Assembly (NCBI RefSeq): GCF_003967535.1
Contig: NZ_BIFR01000001.1
Span: forward strand, 1,293,493-1,357,492
Origin: Tengunoibacter tsumagoiensis
Lineage (GTDB): Bacteria > Chloroflexota > Ktedonobacteria > Ktedonobacterales > Ktedonobacteraceae
Direction: 5' to 3'
DNA: 64,000 nucleotides
Position numbers and translations under genes: made by a program. This document shows positions 27,248-35,791 of the stretch, in pieces; within the stretch, counting starts at the first letter, position 1; every line of letters begins with the position of its first letter. The notes below the pieces were generated by a model. That model was not told the origin of the DNA. It worked only from the letters and a program-made list of their open reading frames with translations, and ran no database searches.

Positions 27248-27904
27248 TTATAGGGGTTCTTCATCTGGAGCTGGGCTTTTCTTATGTATTGTCCAGACTG
27301 TAAGCAAGAGAACGAGGGCATAAAGTCCATAGGGGAGTAGAGGGGCCGTCTGCTCGGAGCCAATAAAAAAATACAGTCCTGGTAGAAGCAGGGTCGCAAT
27401 CAAAAGTGCGATTCCCCAGACAAGGTTCAGACGATAGATCATAGCCCGATAAGTGGGCAAAGTCTCCCATTGTTCGCGATAGCTCTCTAGCTCAGATAAC
27501 TGATGCCTTGTGACAAAGTAGCGATCAACGTAGAAGAAGAAAGGTTTTGACAGTGACTGTGAGACCAGGATAAGCAGGCTTACCAGACCAACGGGAAGCA
27601 GCAACTGAAGCAAGAGAGCCTGTGGCATACGATCCAACCAGAAGCCAGCAAAGGTGAAGAGGATCGTCAGCAGCGATGCAAGGGCAATGAGATCCAACAG
27701 GCGGCGGCGAGCCAGAGCCGCTCCCAGACCAGCGAGAGGAAAGAGAGCGGCCAGAAGTAAGGCCACTAGAGGTGAGATGCGGCTACTGAGTATTTGATAG
27801 AGCATATAAGGGCAGGCAGCGTAGAGCACACAGCTCTGTAAGATACTACCAGGAATCACGCCCGACAGATCAAAACGTCTAAGTGAATGGTCCTCTTTAC
27901 GCAT
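27248..27904 (-). CDS. Integral membrane protein (VC0807-like)
   Basis: 218 residues with five or six hydrophobic segments. The ordering is helices near 20-45, 50-65, 70-90 and 95-115, then a loop containing YFVTRHQLSELESYREQWE, then two helices. SKPFFFYVDRYFVTRHQ resembles VC0807-type proteins of unknown function. A TTG 12 bases upstream is in frame, but GAGG sits 5-6 bases before the ATG at 27904, which is chosen. The stop is 3 bp from the kinase stop on the other strand, so the two genes converge without a spacer or terminator. Confidence 0.75.
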   Translation of the reverse strand: MRKEDHSLRRFDLSGVIPGSILQSCVLYAACPYMLYQILSSRISPLVALLLAALFPLAGLGAALARRRLLDLIALASLLTILFTFAGFWLDRMPQALLLQLLLPVGLVSLLILVSQSLSKPFFFYVDRYFVTRHQLSELESYREQWETLPTYRAMIYRLNLVWGIALLIATLLLPGLYFFIGSEQTAPLLPYGLYALVLLLTVWTIHKKSPAPDEEPL

Positions 27905-28180
27905 ACAACCTCGCAATTTCTATAGTTTCCTCACCTGCAGTTACCCGATAGCAGTGGGTGTATGTTAGTATAGCATGACATGACAGTCAGATTATGGCAT
28001 CAGTGAGAGATCATCAGGAGCCTTAAGCGCCTGTAGAACAGAAAGAAGACGCCCTGGGGCTTCCAATCCTGAACTCAATAGTTTCCTGAGCATCAGGATT
28101 GATGCTGGCGTCAAATGGACGAATAGCGTATGTAGCTTTTTTTTGCGAGCTCAATGCTCGTTTTCGATCAATTATTCAGC

Positions 28181-28588
28181 TTATTCATCAAGGAACGGTT
28201 TCAGTTTGCGCAGAGCGCGTTCTTCAATCATACGTACATACTCACGGGAAACATTCAAGACCTTACTGATCTCTTCCAGCGTTTGAATCTGATTGCTGAC
28301 CAGACCATAACGAAGCTCAATGACCTGCCGTTCGCGTTGAGTCAGGTGACTGAGAAGTTTGCGGAGCAGAGCGCGGCGGCTTAAATCGACATCTTTCTGT
28401 GCATTATGGCGATCCACATGCCAATTCCATGCTCGAACCACCATCATAGTGATCTCATCGCGTGGAAGAGTTGGAAAACGATCAACACAATATTCAACAG
28501 TTTGTTGTAAAGCCTCTTCGCGTACCTCATCATCTACTGGAAAATTTTGCAGATAGTCATAGGCTAAACGCGATAACTCGATGTCCAT
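28181..28588 (-). CDS. Stand-alone sigma-70 region 4 protein
   Basis: 135 residues. Residues about 80-130 are a sigma-70 region 4 helix-turn-helix: LTQRERQVIELRYGL, TLEEISKVLNVSREYVRMIEERALRKLKPFL. This pattern is close to that of primary sigma factors (-35 recognition). Regions 1-3 are missing. Residues 1-75 are helical, with no region 2 features. It cannot melt a promoter alone, so it may act as an anti-sigma-like or co-sigma factor. AAGGAG precedes the ATG at 28588 by 7 bases. The preceding TTG is rejected. Confidence 0.85.
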   Translation of the reverse strand: MDIELSRLAYDYLQNFPVDDEVREEALQQTVEYCVDRFPTLPRDEITMMVVRAWNWHVDRHNAQKDVDLSRRALLRKLLSHLTQRERQVIELRYGLVSNQIQTLEEISKVLNVSREYVRMIEERALRKLKPFLDE

Positions 28589-28687
28589 CAAACACTCCTT
28601 TTATGCATTAGGCATGACAGGTTAAATATATCACATAGTGGGTAACAATGGAAAAATGGCTGCTCGCACCGCTCATAAATAACAGGA

Positions 28688-28721
28688 ATCCCCATTCTTT
28701 TCATGTGAAAAGAATGGGGAT
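28688..28721 (-). terminator. 15-bp perfect hairpin after the YbdK-like gene
   Basis: ATCCCCATTCTTTTC (28688-28702) pairs with 28707-28721 around a 4-nt loop, 28 bases past the stop at 28749. Confidence 0.75.
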
Positions 28722-28748
28722 GGCTAAAAGAAGCTGGCACAGAGCTGT

Positions 28749-29873
28749 TTAGCTGGCTTGCTCGAAGAGAAGCCCCTCCATCGTACGATGTGTAAGATAG
28801 GTAATCACTGCCGAGAGATCTTGCGTCTCCTGATAAATTGCCAATTGCCGATCTGCACCAGTCCCCTGTGAACTCACGAGCAGCGCACGAAGATAACTCA
28901 TCTCGCGTCGAATATTGAGCTCATCTACAACATCCTCCACAAAATCTAGCACCTCATGGATCGCATCACGCATACTTAAGCGGCGGCCCTGGATAAAATC
29001 GACCACCTCTGCATCCAGGCCATAGCGAGCGGCTCTCCATTTATTTTCTTCGATGTAATGATCGGAGAGAACGTAGGTCGTTATGTTTTTCTCATATAAC
29101 CAGGTTAATTTGGCCACGAGAGCCTGGCAGAGAGCAGCAATCGCGATAGCATCTTCAATAGTAGCGGGCATATCGCAGACACGAAACTCAATGGTATTGT
29201 AGAAGGGATGAGGCCGAATATCCCACCAGATCTTCTTAGCATTATCGATACAGCCAGTCTGTACCAGATTCTGCACATAGCGATCATATTCAAGTGTAGA
29301 GGAGAAAGGATTAGGAATGCCCGAGCGTGGAAAGCGCTTCCAGACAACTGCTCGATAGGATTTAATGCCAGTATGATGTCCAATCCAAAAGGGAGAATTG
29401 CTGGAGAGAGCCAGAAGATGTGGGAGCCAGGTACGGAGTTGATTCATAAGTGGAACGGCCAGTTCATGGCGATCGATACCGACATGGACATGTAAGCCGC
29501 AGATAAGAATCGAGCGTCCAACATCCTGAAACTCCTCATCCAACTCCTCATAGCGAATATGACGCGAACGTTTCTGATCGCGCCAGTGAGCGAGTGGGTG
29601 TGTTCCGGCGCTAATCAGAGCCAGGCCCTGAGCATCCACTAATTGTGCTAATTTCTGTGTTTTTTGCTGAAGATCGAGCCGGAGTGCAGTTATATTTGGG
29701 CAGACATTCGTAATAATCTCAACCATAGATTGAAGCATCTCAGGCTTAATCTGCTCACCAAAGAAAGGGAGCCCCTGCTCAATAATCGTATGGACTTGAG
29801 ACGCAAGTTGACCAGTCTGCTTATCGACCATCTGAAATTCTTCTTCAATACCAAGAGTAAAGCGTGAAAGCAT
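28749..29873 (-). CDS. ybdK: Glutamate-cysteine ligase-like carboxylate-amine ligase (GCS2/YbdK family)
   Basis: 374 residues, the usual YbdK length (about 370). The family joins a carboxylate, often glutamate, to an amine such as cysteine using ATP. FTLGIEEEFQMVD at residues 4-16 holds the metal-binding Glu set. ICGLHVHVGIDRHE near 125-138 and FPRSGIPNPF near 195-204 are diagnostic. RPHPFYNTIEFRVCDMPAT near 235-253 completes the site. A longer frame to 30062 is open, but AAAGGGG lies 6 bases before the ATG at 29873. Glutathione or gamma-glutamyl compounds are possible products. No gshB was found. Confidence 0.92.
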   Translation of the reverse strand: MLSRFTLGIEEEFQMVDKQTGQLASQVHTIIEQGLPFFGEQIKPEMLQSMVEIITNVCPNITALRLDLQQKTQKLAQLVDAQGLALISAGTHPLAHWRDQKRSRHIRYEELDEEFQDVGRSILICGLHVHVGIDRHELAVPLMNQLRTWLPHLLALSSNSPFWIGHHTGIKSYRAVVWKRFPRSGIPNPFSSTLEYDRYVQNLVQTGCIDNAKKIWWDIRPHPFYNTIEFRVCDMPATIEDAIAIAALCQALVAKLTWLYEKNITTYVLSDHYIEENKWRAARYGLDAEVVDFIQGRRLSMRDAIHEVLDFVEDVVDELNIRREMSYLRALLVSSQGTGADRQLAIYQETQDLSAVITYLTHRTMEGLLFEQAS

Positions 29874-30183
29874 AGCATTCCCCTTTCTCGTTATGGATAG
29901 ATCTGCATAATGAGATAACTCTCTATCTGGGAGGATGCTAAAGGAGTACGAGCACGAACAGAGCGATGAATGAGGAAAGAATGAGCAGTATGGCCGGTGG
30001 AAAGACCCACCGGACTCCCTGGCTGACCGTGATGGGTATGCCAGCGTAAGACCAGCATGCAAGCACCTCTATATAGTGACAAAGAATAGCACTAGGGGTG
30101 AGACGCTACAGTATTAATCTTTCTTGGACTTATAGCGTACACAAGTACACCACAGAAGTCAAGGGTAATTCTATGAAAATAGT
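29874..30183. other. 310-bp leader region of the ybdK-like gene
   Basis: On the minus strand it holds a 7-bp perfect hairpin CCGGTGG/CCACCGG (29994-30013) roughly 120 bases before the start codon. Near 30155 there is a TTGACT with no properly spaced -10. No gene seen. Confidence 0.4.
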
Positions 30184-30576
30184 TTATTGCGTAAGTGTAA
30201 AAGCGTAGGGGAGAAGTTCGCGGACAGTAAACGTCCGTTCGCAGCCATCGAGAAAGACATCTGCATCTGGAGCGAGATCAATGAGCCACTGACGGCAGGC
30301 ACCACAAGGAGTACGTTGTTCGAGAGGAGCATCGAGAGGAGCATCGATGCATGCCACAGCGATCTGCGTAATTGGCCCTGCTTGAGCAGAAAGAGCCGCA
30401 GCCATCGCAGATCGTTCTGCACAGAGCGTAAGGCCATACGTAGAAATCTCAATATTAACGCCCGTAAAGACCTGTCCACCGGCCAGGAGCGCAGCCCCAA
30501 CATGAAAATGAGAATAGGGACAGTGAGCCCCTTTAGCGGCCTCTCGTGCCAGCATGAGCAACTGCTCTCGTTCCAT
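30184..30576 (-). CDS. cdd: Cytidine deaminase
   Basis: 130 residues, the length of the tetrameric type. It deaminates cytidine and deoxycytidine to uridine forms for pyrimidine salvage. Zinc ligands are in CAERSA (about 53-58, with the catalytic Glu) and PCGACRQ (about 87-93). The substrate loop FHVGAALL..GG..FTGVNIE is present. After NIE the usual N-A-S is I-S-T, a small departure that keeps the key Asn and Glu. A GTG 6 bases upstream is too near AGGAG, so the ATG at 30576 is taken. It is divergent from the response regulator. Confidence 0.95.
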   Translation of the reverse strand: MEREQLLMLAREAAKGAHCPYSHFHVGAALLAGGQVFTGVNIEISTYGLTLCAERSAMAAALSAQAGPITQIAVACIDAPLDAPLEQRTPCGACRQWLIDLAPDADVFLDGCERTFTVRELLPYAFTLTQ

Positions 30577-30894
30577 AATCACCCTCTCCTGTCTATCTGC
30601 TTGAGGATAATGATTGTCAGAATAGCTACCTTTCTGTACAGCGCAGTATGCCCGGTAATCTGAAAACTGTCAAGCAGCCTGAAAGAGCAAAGATCACCAT
30701 TGAACAAAAGGCTAAGGAGCGAAAAGATCATAGAAGGAAGATTCAGAGCGGAGCGTATTGCCTTGTTATAGCCCATTTTATGCCATGGTGTTACTGCTCC
30801 AATGCCCTGCCGTTTACTAGAGAGAACAAGCAATTATTTTTTGCATATCGGTACATCCTTGTATTGTAATGTAGGCCAGGTAGGAGGACCATAA
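30577..30894. other. Divergent promoter region between cdd and the response regulator
   Basis: No gene. AT-rich tracts at 30830-30870 could hold the promoter of the regulator. I see no clear hexamer pair or inverted repeat. Confidence 0.4.
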
Positions 30895-31593
30895 GTGAAA
30901 ATCATGGTGGCGGATGACGACCGCGACATGGTAGACCTGTTGAGCTATTGGCTTAAGGGACATGGCTACGATGTAATACGGGCATTCGATGGTGAGCAGG
31001 CGATTAAGCGTTGGCGTGAAACATTGCCAGATCTGGTAATTCTAGATATTCAGATGCCAAAACTGGATGGTTTTGAGGTCTGCCGACAGATGAGAATGGA
31101 GACCAACTCCATGGTTATGATCCTGACGGCACGGGATCGCGAGGATGATGAGGTGCGTGGTTTAGAGATGGGAGCGGATGACTATCTACGCAAGCCATTT
31201 AGTCCACGGCAATTGCTTGCCCGGATCAAAGCTGTCATGAGGCGTTCCTCAAACGTTCGAGGAGCAAGTGGTACTTCAGCGGTAACGGTTGGACCAGTCA
31301 CACTTGATGCGATGCGCCATGAAGTCGTACGAGATGGTATCAAAGTACGTCTCACGCCAACAGAGAGCCGTTTGCTTCATCTCTTGATCACCCATACGGG
31401 CCAGGTGCTGACAACAGATATGATCATTGAACGCGTCTGGGGCTATGATGAAGCAGGCGATTCAGGACTGGTAAAAACGCATATTCGCCATCTACGGCAG
31501 AAGGTCGAGCCAGATCCCAACAGTCCCCAGTATATCATGACTGTTCCTGGAGTAGGCTATACCTTCACGGCTCCCTTTTCCAACGACCTCTAA
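30895..31593 (+). CDS. OmpR/PhoB-family response regulator (orphan)
   Basis: 232 residues, GTG start with AGGAGG 7 bases upstream. The receiver domain (1-115) has the acidic pair VADDDRD, phospho-acceptor D in LVILDIQMP near 52, T in MILTARD near 80, and K in LRKPF near 102. The winged-helix output domain (130-230) has LTPTESRLLHLLITHTGQVL and DSGLVKTHIRHLRQKVEPDP...YIMTVPGVGYTF. All residues for phosphorylation are present. No histidine kinase gene lies nearby, so the partner is elsewhere or the protein takes phosphate from other donors. Confidence 0.95.
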   Translation: MKIMVADDDRDMVDLLSYWLKGHGYDVIRAFDGEQAIKRWRETLPDLVILDIQMPKLDGFEVCRQMRMETNSMVMILTARDREDDEVRGLEMGADDYLRKPFSPRQLLARIKAVMRRSSNVRGASGTSAVTVGPVTLDAMRHEVVRDGIKVRLTPTESRLLHLLITHTGQVLTTDMIIERVWGYDEAGDSGLVKTHIRHLRQKVEPDPNSPQYIMTVPGVGYTFTAPFSNDL

Positions 31594-31957
31594 GGCAATT
31601 CTGTCGATCAAAACTGGCAGAGCGTGCTCAAACTATCCCTGGCAGCGATAGCTTGGACACGTTCTGGTTAAGAAGCATCTTTTTGCGGTTATGCTTATGA
31701 AAAGAGCAATAATCTTATTTATAGTAGCGTTTGCAAAATTAACCTCATGTATTGTGGACCACCCCTAAAAATCTTTACCAATAATTGTGCATCTCAACCA
31801 GATCATCACAAAGTATCAGGTCCAGCCTCTGCCCTGTTCGCCTATACTTATGAGTACTATTATAAATACGTATGTGTAGCCTCTGTAGGGGTCCAGAGAG
31901 TGGCGATGAGCCAGCCAGCCGATAAGCCAGAGAGTGGTTTCAAGGAGAGACAAGCGC
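31594..31957. other. Intergenic region
   Basis: No terminator with a T run is evident after the response regulator. AT-rich stretches at 31700-31760 and 31840-31875 may carry the promoter of the next gene. AAGGAG sits 10 bases before its ATG. An open frame at 31747 lacks a ribosome site. Confidence 0.4.
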
Positions 31958-32896
31958 ATGATCGATCGGAAGAGAAATGTGGAGCGCGCGCTGTTCGTGT
32001 CTAAAAAAGGGGGAGGGGAGCGTTGTGAGTGTGTAGCACTTCCATATCCGCGTACTGATATAATGGAAGAGCTTGATGAGAGATCTATTCCTATCGCGCC
32101 TGAACTTGTTCCCTGCTTGTTACAAGAGATAGAGCAGATAGGGTCGGTGACCCATGCCCTGACCTTGCTTGTGATACATATGATACAGCGAGAGGTATCG
32201 GCAATTGCAGCCACTTTCCCCCCACCTTTCCAGCATGCTTCAGAGAAACATTTTCAGCAGGTGATAGCCAGGGTCAATCATGTTCTGCGAAGGAATGACC
32301 AGATGGCTGTGTATGGTTCGGCTGGTGCTATTCTTCTCTTTCCAGAGGTGACGTATAGAGGAGCTCATGCTATTCTCGAACGTGTCTATAGTAGTGTTAA
32401 TCTATTACAGGCTCAGACAATGCTGCCCCCGTTGAGTAAGGAAACAACTATCGAATTGGGGATTCAGACCTATGCAGCGCCTTTGCGGATAGAGGACCTT
32501 TTTCGGCATGTTGAAGCTGCCGCTAAGAAGCAGCTGACGCTTCAGCCAGCCATCAGTAGCGCGTCCTGGGCACCAATAGACGAATCTTGCACTTTCTGTT
32601 GCCCTCTCCACGAACCATCTTCAGCCTATTCTGAGCATAGAGCGATCAAGCGTGTTCCTTTTATGCAGTTGCCTAAACAGTGCCCACGCCGTCTGATGAG
32701 CCTGATTCCTCATCGAATTGCCTGTAAACTGCGGTGTGCGCCCGTAGGGAGAGATCAGCAGCGCCTGACCGTCGCAATGGCAGATCCTATGGATCAGGAG
32801 AAAGTACATTATTTGCAAAAAATCACCGGAATGGCTATCTTTCCTGTTTCCTGTGACGAAGAGGATCTTAACGTGTTATTATCTACTGGTTGGTAA
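31958..32896 (+). CDS. Degenerate GGDEF-like protein fused to a GspE/PilB N-terminal (T2SSE_N) domain
   Basis: 312 residues from the ATG at 31958 (AAGGAG 10 bases before, the upstream GTG is weaker). Residues about 75-195 resemble a diguanylate cyclase fold. The HFQQVIARVNHVLRRNDQMAVYGSAGAILLFPEV segment matches the pattern around the GGDEF strand, but the active-site GG(D/E)EF is YGSAGAI, so catalysis should be lost. Residues about 235-310 (RRLMSLIPHRIACKLRCAPVGRDQQRLTVAMADPMD) match the C-terminal half of the T2SSE_N/MshEN domain found at the front of GspE and PilB. The first half with the cyclic-di-GMP motif is not visible. It may be a sensor that docks on a pilus or secretion ATPase. The function is inferred. 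Confidence 0.65.
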   Translation: MIDRKRNVERALFVSKKGGGERCECVALPYPRTDIMEELDERSIPIAPELVPCLLQEIEQIGSVTHALTLLVIHMIQREVSAIAATFPPPFQHASEKHFQQVIARVNHVLRRNDQMAVYGSAGAILLFPEVTYRGAHAILERVYSSVNLLQAQTMLPPLSKETTIELGIQTYAAPLRIEDLFRHVEAAAKKQLTLQPAISSASWAPIDESCTFCCPLHEPSSAYSEHRAIKRVPFMQLPKQCPRRLMSLIPHRIACKLRCAPVGRDQQRLTVAMADPMDQEKVHYLQKITGMAIFPVSCDEEDLNVLLSTGW

Positions 32897-33233
32897 AGAT
32901 TCCAGCAGCCTTTAATGAATCGCAGAGAGACCATTTATGGAGACGCTAGAGTGTATATGCAAGATGAACTAGTATGGATCGAGATGGGTCCAGACTACTC
33001 TCTATGGAAAAAAGCGATTCTTTTTTGCTCTCTGCTCAAGTTGGTAGTGAATATCGAAGTAGCCTATCATTAAAATTAACCAGATCGCAACTATTCCTTA
33101 ACACGAAAGCGCATCAACATTGGTTACTATAACATGCAATGAGACAATCATTTTCATTTTCTAATTGTCTTTATCACTACATTGTTAGTGTCAATTGTAC
33201 TTATTTCTACTAGTTTTTAAGGAGAGAATTTCT
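32897..33233. other. Intergenic region upstream of the HTH gene
   Basis: AT-rich, no gene. The stretch TAAGGAGAG just before 33234 is the ribosome site of the next gene. No terminator is evident after the GGDEF-like gene. Confidence 0.4.
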
Positions 33234-33449
33234 ATGGTCGTACAGATGCTTCAGGAGGATGTCCTGCTAACTTTTAAAGAAGCAATGAGCTATCTGCGTG
33301 TCAGCCGTTCGACCCTGTATCGCTTGATGTGGTCCGGCCAACTGACTGGTCATAAAGTAGGAAGCACCTGGCGTTTCTACCGTGAGGATCTGCGAGCCTG
33401 TGTTGGGCGTGAGATTCCCATGGCTGCTACTGGTTCTGCTGTCAATTAA
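33234..33449 (+). CDS. Excisionase-type (MerR-like HTH_17) DNA-binding protein
   Basis: 71 residues, almost all one winged helix domain: LLTFKEAMSYLRVSRSTLYRLMWSGQLTGHKVGSTWRFYREDLRACVG. This is the excisionase/HTH_17 pattern, with the recognition helix at SRSTLYRLMWSG and the wing at HKVGSTWRF. The ATG at 33234 has AAGGAGAG about 8 bases upstream. The ORF extends upstream without a ribosome site. Phage Xis and many chromosomal regulators share this fold. No integrase lies near, so a regulatory role is more likely than excision. Confidence 0.88.
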   Translation: MVVQMLQEDVLLTFKEAMSYLRVSRSTLYRLMWSGQLTGHKVGSTWRFYREDLRACVGREIPMAATGSAVN

Positions 33450-33554
33450 TTATCTTTCTCTCCGTTTTCATCTTTAGTGCTGGACATCATTACATTGTCT
33501 ATACGTCTATTTTGAGCTTCTGGCGCAACCTTTGGCAGGGATGCTCAATTAATG

Positions 33555-33596
33555 AAAAGAGAGGAACGGTCACCAATTGGACCGTTCCTCTCTTTT
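33555..33596. terminator. 17-bp perfect bidirectional terminator
   Basis: AAAAGAGAGGAACGGTC (33555-33571) pairs with 33580-33596 around 8 nt. T6 follows on the plus strand and the left arm starts with AAAA, so it serves the convergent genes on both sides. Confidence 0.85.
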
Positions 33597-33614
33597 TTCA
33601 TTGGATAAAGACTC

Positions 33615-34487
33615 TTAGCCCTCACTTATAGAAATGATTTTCCATTGACCACTTATTTTACTGATCGTTACAGTTTCAGAATAGTTTTTATGTCCGCGCG
33701 AGACATCAACCTTTAAACGGAATTCTTTGATTACTGGAGTAGAGCCATCTGCTGTATCTGGTGTAACCGGCGTGGGCTGGCCGATGGTATAACGGTAAAC
33801 GGGACCAAACTGATCATCCTGAGCTTTCTCCTGCTCTATAAACTGGTCTTGTGTAAGTGCAGGTTTTGCTAGCCATGAATAGGCTTGAGCATAGTTTTTA
33901 TTTTGTAGCGCATCATAGTAGTTTGTAACAGTTGGAAGTCCATCTGTTACAACATTTAGTGCCAGGCCAATTGGATTGCCTACTGCTGCATTCAGTGCCC
34001 AGCCACAGAGACTGCCACTGGCACAGAGGCCAATGACAAATGCCAGGATGATGATGGGGATCCAGCCTCGGGGCATTTTTTTTGTCGCTATGGACTGCTG
34101 TGGGCGTGGATTGATCGGTTGGGTCTGCCGCAGTCCTGGCTGTGGATCAGACGGATTGGGTCTATATGGTGCCGGTGGAAGTTCTGCTTGAGGTGGTCTT
34201 GATGGGTGGTCAACAGGTGTCTCTTGAGTCACCTGTTGTGTTTGAAGATAAAAATCAGGTGGTGGTGGGTAGACCAATCCCTGGAGAATTGCCGTGGAAT
34301 TGATTGGCTCCTCTTGTTGATCAGCTTCACCCACTTCTTCTGAAGAGGTGAGGGCAGATGTGGAAGCAGGTTGTGCAGGCAGATCCGTATCGTCGGTTGG
34401 ATTTGCGCTGGTTGGCAGTTCAGGATGGGCGTTAATAGCCTGTGTTTGAGACTGCTCTTCCTCTGATGATGAATCGGGCGTATGCAT
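33615..34487 (-). CDS. Membrane protein with acidic/Pro-rich cytoplasmic part and NTF2-like outer domain
   Basis: 290 residues. Residues 1-145 are low complexity, rich in Glu, Gln, Ser and Pro, with PPPPDFYLQTQQ in the middle. A transmembrane helix follows at about 150-175 (GWIPIIILAFVIGLCASGSLCGWAL). The outer part (about 185-290) contains VTNYYDALQNKNYAQAYSWLA and ends in SETVTISKISGQWKIISISEG. This layout matches the outer part of the kinase at 25640 (AFYDDVNHSDYKSAYQLW...). The two may be related lipid or peptide sensors. The start is taken at MHTPDSSS, with only a weak GAAG site. Confidence 0.7.
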   Translation of the reverse strand: MHTPDSSSEEEQSQTQAINAHPELPTSANPTDDTDLPAQPASTSALTSSEEVGEADQQEEPINSTAILQGLVYPPPPDFYLQTQQVTQETPVDHPSRPPQAELPPAPYRPNPSDPQPGLRQTQPINPRPQQSIATKKMPRGWIPIIILAFVIGLCASGSLCGWALNAAVGNPIGLALNVVTDGLPTVTNYYDALQNKNYAQAYSWLAKPALTQDQFIEQEKAQDDQFGPVYRYTIGQPTPVTPDTADGSTPVIKEFRLKVDVSRGHKNYSETVTISKISGQWKIISISEG

Positions 34488-34606
34488 AATCTTCAACTCT
34501 ATCCAGGTATGAATAAATGAGAACGTTTTGTTACTATTGTTCTTAACGATATCTAGCGCTGATCTGGTGAGCAAAGCTCAAACAGGTGTATCGTTATCCA
34601 GATTGG

Positions 34607-35791
34607 TTAGCTCATCCGAGATGCCTCTTGCTCAAATGATAGCTCAATCTCTTTTTGCACACAGAGCTCAGCCTGCCGGCGCGAAGTTGCATATTTACTT
34701 GCATATGCAACGATACGCTCATTGTAGGATTGAGCAAGTTGCCTCCTTTGCCAATGTAATCCTGGCATCGGTCTGAGATTCAACAGTGAGAAAGCATAGA
34801 AATCGCTGCTGCTCAAGGCTACATTGAGCAAGATTGCGAGTTCAGCCACTGTATTACAAATCAGTGGTTGATGAAAGAAGTCTGGTTGAGTACTTGAAAC
34901 AATGAACACTCCCGCAATCGTATTCCCTCGGCAGAGTGGAACAGCACATGCACTCTTCTCATAGGTATCGACTTCTACCAGAACTCGTTGATTACTCTCT
35001 ATACTATTCCAGGTTTGTAAACGTTGCAAGGAAGCGGCTGTTCCAGCCAGACTAGTACTACCAAGATATGCCTTACTCTCTTGCTTATCTTGCCAGGGAT
35101 GGCGACCATAGGTGACGACCTCACGTAAAGAATGAATGCCATCTTCATGCGGAGGTGAGAGCCGCGCATAGGTGATGGCCAGCCCTTTCTGTTCGGGATC
35201 AAGGAGATCCAGAGCCTGTCCACAGAGCGTCTGAGCGATCTGCCAGAAACGATTATGCTGATCATCATTGGCTATAAAAAGTTTAAGAATCTCTTGATAG
35301 AGCTCACGGTGAACTTCGCCTGGTTGTGGTTGAGATTCCTCAACCACATTGCCAAAGGTTTGTTGAATAGCCAGGATGAGCTGTTGGCTATGATCCTGAA
35401 GTACCTCTGGTAAGCGTTTAAGATGGATCTGGCGCGGATGATCGGAGCTCCCATTCATCCAACGGTAGATAGTGTTCTCTGTCACTTCTAAGGCGCGAGC
35501 AACGCGTTTTAATTCTGCTCGATCGCGATGCAAAATAGTATTGAGCGTATTACTAAAGGGAGTGGCATCACGCCTGTTCTTTCTGCTCGATTGCCCTTCT
35601 TCTCCTTGTAGGCCCTCTTCTTGTCGTGCTAGTGTGCGACAATCTTCATTCTCCATAGAAGGTGTGGGATAGGGAGATATTTTTGAGATTGTGGAAGAAG
35701 TGCGTACACGTTTTGTCCGTATCGATGAGGTACCAGCCGGGCGTTTTCTTTTTGATTGAGATTGTGTATCTGCAGCAAATCCTTCGCTCAT
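34607..35791 (-). CDS. XRE-type helix-turn-helix regulator with GAF-like domain
   Basis: 394 residues. Residues 1-75 are basic and disordered (QSKRKRPAGTSSIRTKRVR). Residues about 80-140 hold a helix-turn-helix (LNTILHRDRAELKRVARALEVTENTIYRWMNG) of Cro/C1 type. Residues about 170-330 look like a GAF sensor: IAQTLCGQALDLLDPEQKGLAITYARLSPP at the front and VPLCRGNTIAGVFIVSST as the central strands. The ligand is unknown. The ATG at 35791 has AAGGAAG 7 bases before it, better than the ATG 18 bases upstream. It is divergent from the methyltransferase and may control it. Confidence 0.8.
   Translation of the reverse strand: MSEGFAADTQSQSKRKRPAGTSSIRTKRVRTSSTISKISPYPTPSMENEDCRTLARQEEGLQGEEGQSSRKNRRDATPFSNTLNTILHRDRAELKRVARALEVTENTIYRWMNGSSDHPRQIHLKRLPEVLQDHSQQLILAIQQTFGNVVEESQPQPGEVHRELYQEILKLFIANDDQHNRFWQIAQTLCGQALDLLDPEQKGLAITYARLSPPHEDGIHSLREVVTYGRHPWQDKQESKAYLGSTSLAGTAASLQRLQTWNSIESNQRVLVEVDTYEKSACAVPLCRGNTIAGVFIVSSTQPDFFHQPLICNTVAELAILLNVALSSSDFYAFSLLNLRPMPGLHWQRRQLAQSYNERIVAYASKYATSRRQAELCVQKEIELSFEQEASRMS

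Noticed and set aside
29874-30062. N-terminal extension of the ybdK-like protein
   Set aside because: The extra 63 residues are low-quality sequence before a good ribosome site, and the family starts at FTLGIEEEF.
29960-30070. Possible cobalamin-type riboswitch before the ybdK-like gene
   Set aside because: An AGCCAGGGAG stretch recalls the cobalamin box, but the other conserved blocks are missing. Only a short hairpin remains.
33234-33449. Phage or integrative element suggested by the excisionase-type protein
   Set aside because: No integrase, attachment-site repeats or phage genes lie nearby.
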